From: Candidatus Methanomethylophilaceae archaeon
GTDB lineage: Archaea; Thermoplasmatota; Thermoplasmata; Methanomassiliicoccales; Methanomethylophilaceae
Assembly: GCA_017395275.1 (NCBI GenBank)
Contig: JAFPVN010000008.1
Span: forward strand, 1 to 6,588
Reading direction: 5' to 3'
DNA length: 6,588 nt
This document shows, piece by piece, positions 5,056 through 6,588 of the stretch (positions within the stretch are counted from its first letter, which is position 1; each line of letters starts with the position of its first letter). Both the position numbers and the translations under genes were made by a program. The notes below the pieces were generated by a model. The model was given only the letters and a program-made list of their open reading frames with translations, made no database searches and was not told the DNA's origin.

Positions 5056-6588
5056 ATGGCCGACGGTACCGTATCGCTGAGATGCAAGCACTGCGGTGCC
5101 CCTTTGGACTCCGCGCAGCTGAAGTCCGATTCGCCGTACGTGACGTGCGACTACTGCGGCACGTCGCAGCAGAGGATAGACGCCGAGAAGTACATGGCCG
5201 ACATGGTCAACGAGGTCAAGTCCTGGGTGCTGGCGTCGATGCCCAACGGCTATGTCATGGGCGACGGGGACTCCGTGGCCAAGCACGCGGTCTTCGTCAG
5301 GGACGTGGCCCCGAAGCTCCAGACCGAGATCTCGTCGCTGAGGTTCGGTCTGATGTCCGTGCTCGGGAACTGCCTGATGGCCCTGCCGTACGGTTATACA
5401 TCGTCATTCGCCTCGCAGCACACGTCGGAGAGGGTGTACGCCTTCGCGGAGAAGGTCAAGTCCGTCTCCCAGCTGGCGGGCACACAGGAGGACTACGACC
5501 TCATCGAGGAGGCCAACGCGGTCTCCCAGTCGTACGCGCTCATACTCAACAACATAAGGCTCATGGGGGAGACCAAGGACGGGAGGTGGCTGATCATGTC
5601 GCACAACTACGCCATGGCCTCGGAGGTCATCGGCAAGCGCAGCGGATACGCCCTCGCGTCCAAGAGGCTCTCCGGTCTCGCATCCATGTGCGAGGGATTC
5701 GAGAAGCTCCTGAACGGGGACCCGGTCTCCGCCTTCGGTATGATCCGCACCGGCCTCGAGGCGCTCGACGCCATCAAGGAGGCGGTGCTCAAGGACAGCG
5801 GCATGGCCATAATGTACGCTCCCATGGGACAGGAGATCAGCATCGCCAACACCATGCAGTCCATACTCTCGTTCGCCAATGCCATGGGCGGGGACCCGGT
5901 CAGGATGATGCAGATGATAAAGGCCGTGGTGTCCAACCCGCCGCAGCCCGGTGCGCCGTGGTCGTCCAACATCAAGGGCATGGGAAGGTACGACGAGGTC
6001 TTCAGGGAGATATCGGAGGCCGTGGCGGCGCTGGGCTCCGGGAGCATACCCGTGGCCGCAGGTCCGGGCGACCTCCTCATACCGTTCTGGGAGGTGGACC
6101 TCCGCTACACGTTCATCACCGGAAAGCTCTGGGCGAAGAAGAGCGTGGAGGTGAAGGAGGACCTCCTCATCTGCGCCGACTTCCCCATCGACGGTCCGTC
6201 CATGAACGACCCGTCGAAGGCGATAACGGACATTTTCAGTCTCAAGCCGCCCACCACCATCAGGGAGAGTTGGAGCGGCAACCAGAAGAGCATATCATCG
6301 TCCGAGGGCATCGGGGACATACAGGACTCGGTGGCCATGGGCGGCGCCGCGGGCAGGCGCATCATGATGCCCCTCTCTACCAAAAGGGAGGCGGAGAGGC
6401 TGTGCGTGGAATACATCTCGAGGAAGGCGTCCAACGACAAGGCTTTCAAGCTGAGCGAGCCTGCCGTCAAGAGATTGATTTACGTCCCGTTCACCGTATC
6501 GGGGAACGGGGCGGTGAACGAAGGTTTCGGCAACGCCATGCCGGACAGGATGAAGAGATTCGATTCGAAGTCAGAACTGATCATCGGG
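5056..6588 (+). CDS. Large zinc-ribbon protein of unknown function (3' end outside window)
   Basis: An open frame of 511 codons runs from ATG 5056 to the window edge without a stop. Residues 9-35 are a clear zinc ribbon: Cys10-x2-Cys13, a 17-residue spacer, then Cys31-x2-Cys34, each pair followed by glycine. After it come a long mostly helical region (about 40-300), then a probable beta-rich part with IPFWEVDL (342-349) and LIYVPFTVSG (474-483). Zinc ribbon followed by aromatic PFW-type strands loosely recalls bacterial proteins annotated as TFIIB-type zinc-ribbon-containing, but the match is too weak to assign. No ATPase, nuclease or membrane motif is seen. The start lies one base after the upstream stop with a GAGG ribosome site, which indicates translational linkage. 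Because the 3' end is missing, further domains may follow. Confidence 0.82.
   Translation, partial: MADGTVSLRCKHCGAPLDSAQLKSDSPYVTCDYCGTSQQRIDAEKYMADMVNEVKSWVLASMPNGYVMGDGDSVAKHAVFVRDVAPKLQTEISSLRFGLMSVLGNCLMALPYGYTSSFASQHTSERVYAFAEKVKSVSQLAGTQEDYDLIEEANAVSQSYALILNNIRLMGETKDGRWLIMSHNYAMASEVIGKRSGYALASKRLSGLASMCEGFEKLLNGDPVSAFGMIRTGLEALDAIKEAVLKDSGMAIMYAPMGQEISIANTMQSILSFANAMGGDPVRMMQMIKAVVSNPPQPGAPWSSNIKGMGRYDEVFREISEAVAALGSGSIPVAAGPGDLLIPFWEVDLRYTFITGKLWAKKSVEVKEDLLICADFPIDGPSMNDPSKAITDIFSLKPPTTIRESWSGNQKSISSSEGIGDIQDSVAMGGAAGRRIMMPLSTKREAERLCVEYISRKASNDKAFKLSEPAVKRLIYVPFTVSGNGAVNEGFGNAMPDRMKRFDSKSELIIG

Noticed and set aside
4110..5087. Long antisense open frame of 325 codons opposite the TPR/zinc gene
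   Set aside because: It is a by-product of GC-rich codons on the + strand. Its translation is low-complexity V/L/G/H-rich with no motif, while the + frame shows paired CxxC motifs, a promoter and tight spacing to the next gene.
1..6588. tRNA, rRNA, insertion sequence, attachment site or CRISPR array
   Set aside because: I saw no cloverleaf pattern, transposase motifs, terminal inverted repeats with target duplications or regularly spaced repeats. The gaps between genes are all about 100 bases or less and are accounted for by promoters and inverted repeats.

Overview
The window reads as archaeal DNA. Several genes are preceded by an A/T-rich TATA element about 25-30 bases ahead of a start codon that has almost no leader and no clear Shine-Dalgarno sequence. 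Arginine is very often AGG in GC-rich genes. The gene content also fits: a geranylgeranyl-reductase-type flavoprotein and an archaeal-style coiled-coil protein. Together with a bacterial-looking threonyl-tRNA synthetase and Sel1-repeat proteins, this suggests Thermoplasmatota, possibly a Methanomassiliicoccales methanogen. That placement is inference; nothing in the window proves the lineage. Every gene I accept is on the + strand.

Layout. Bases 1-399 are the 3' end of thrS. A 97-base gap holds a perfect 18-bp palindrome and a TATA box. Two tandem paralogous genes of seven Sel1-like repeats each follow (497-1429 and 1532-2455). They are separated by about 100 bases carrying a hairpin-forming inverted repeat and a second TATA box. 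A third TATA box overlaps the TAG stop of the second paralogue and fits leaderless transcription of a 345-residue FAD-dependent geranylgeranyl-reductase-family gene (2476-3513). That gene is followed four bases later by a 176-residue coiled-coil gene (3518-4048). A fourth promoter, with an 18-bp near-palindrome touching its TATA box, precedes a two-gene unit. Its first gene encodes a 310-residue protein with a TPR-like N-terminus and two CxxC pairs (4122-5054). One base later comes a protein of at least 511 residues with an N-terminal zinc ribbon (5056 to the window edge).

How the genes may work together. ThrS is housekeeping. The Sel1 proteins are alpha-solenoid scaffolds, probably cytosolic because no signal peptide or membrane segment is visible. 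The reductase would saturate isoprenoid chains, as in archaeal membrane lipids. The final pair is the most interesting part: two proteins in one transcription unit, each with a separate Cys4 zinc-binding motif and no catalytic domain I recognise, behind what looks like an operator-controlled promoter. I regard it as a candidate uncharacterised two-component complex, not a demonstrated system.
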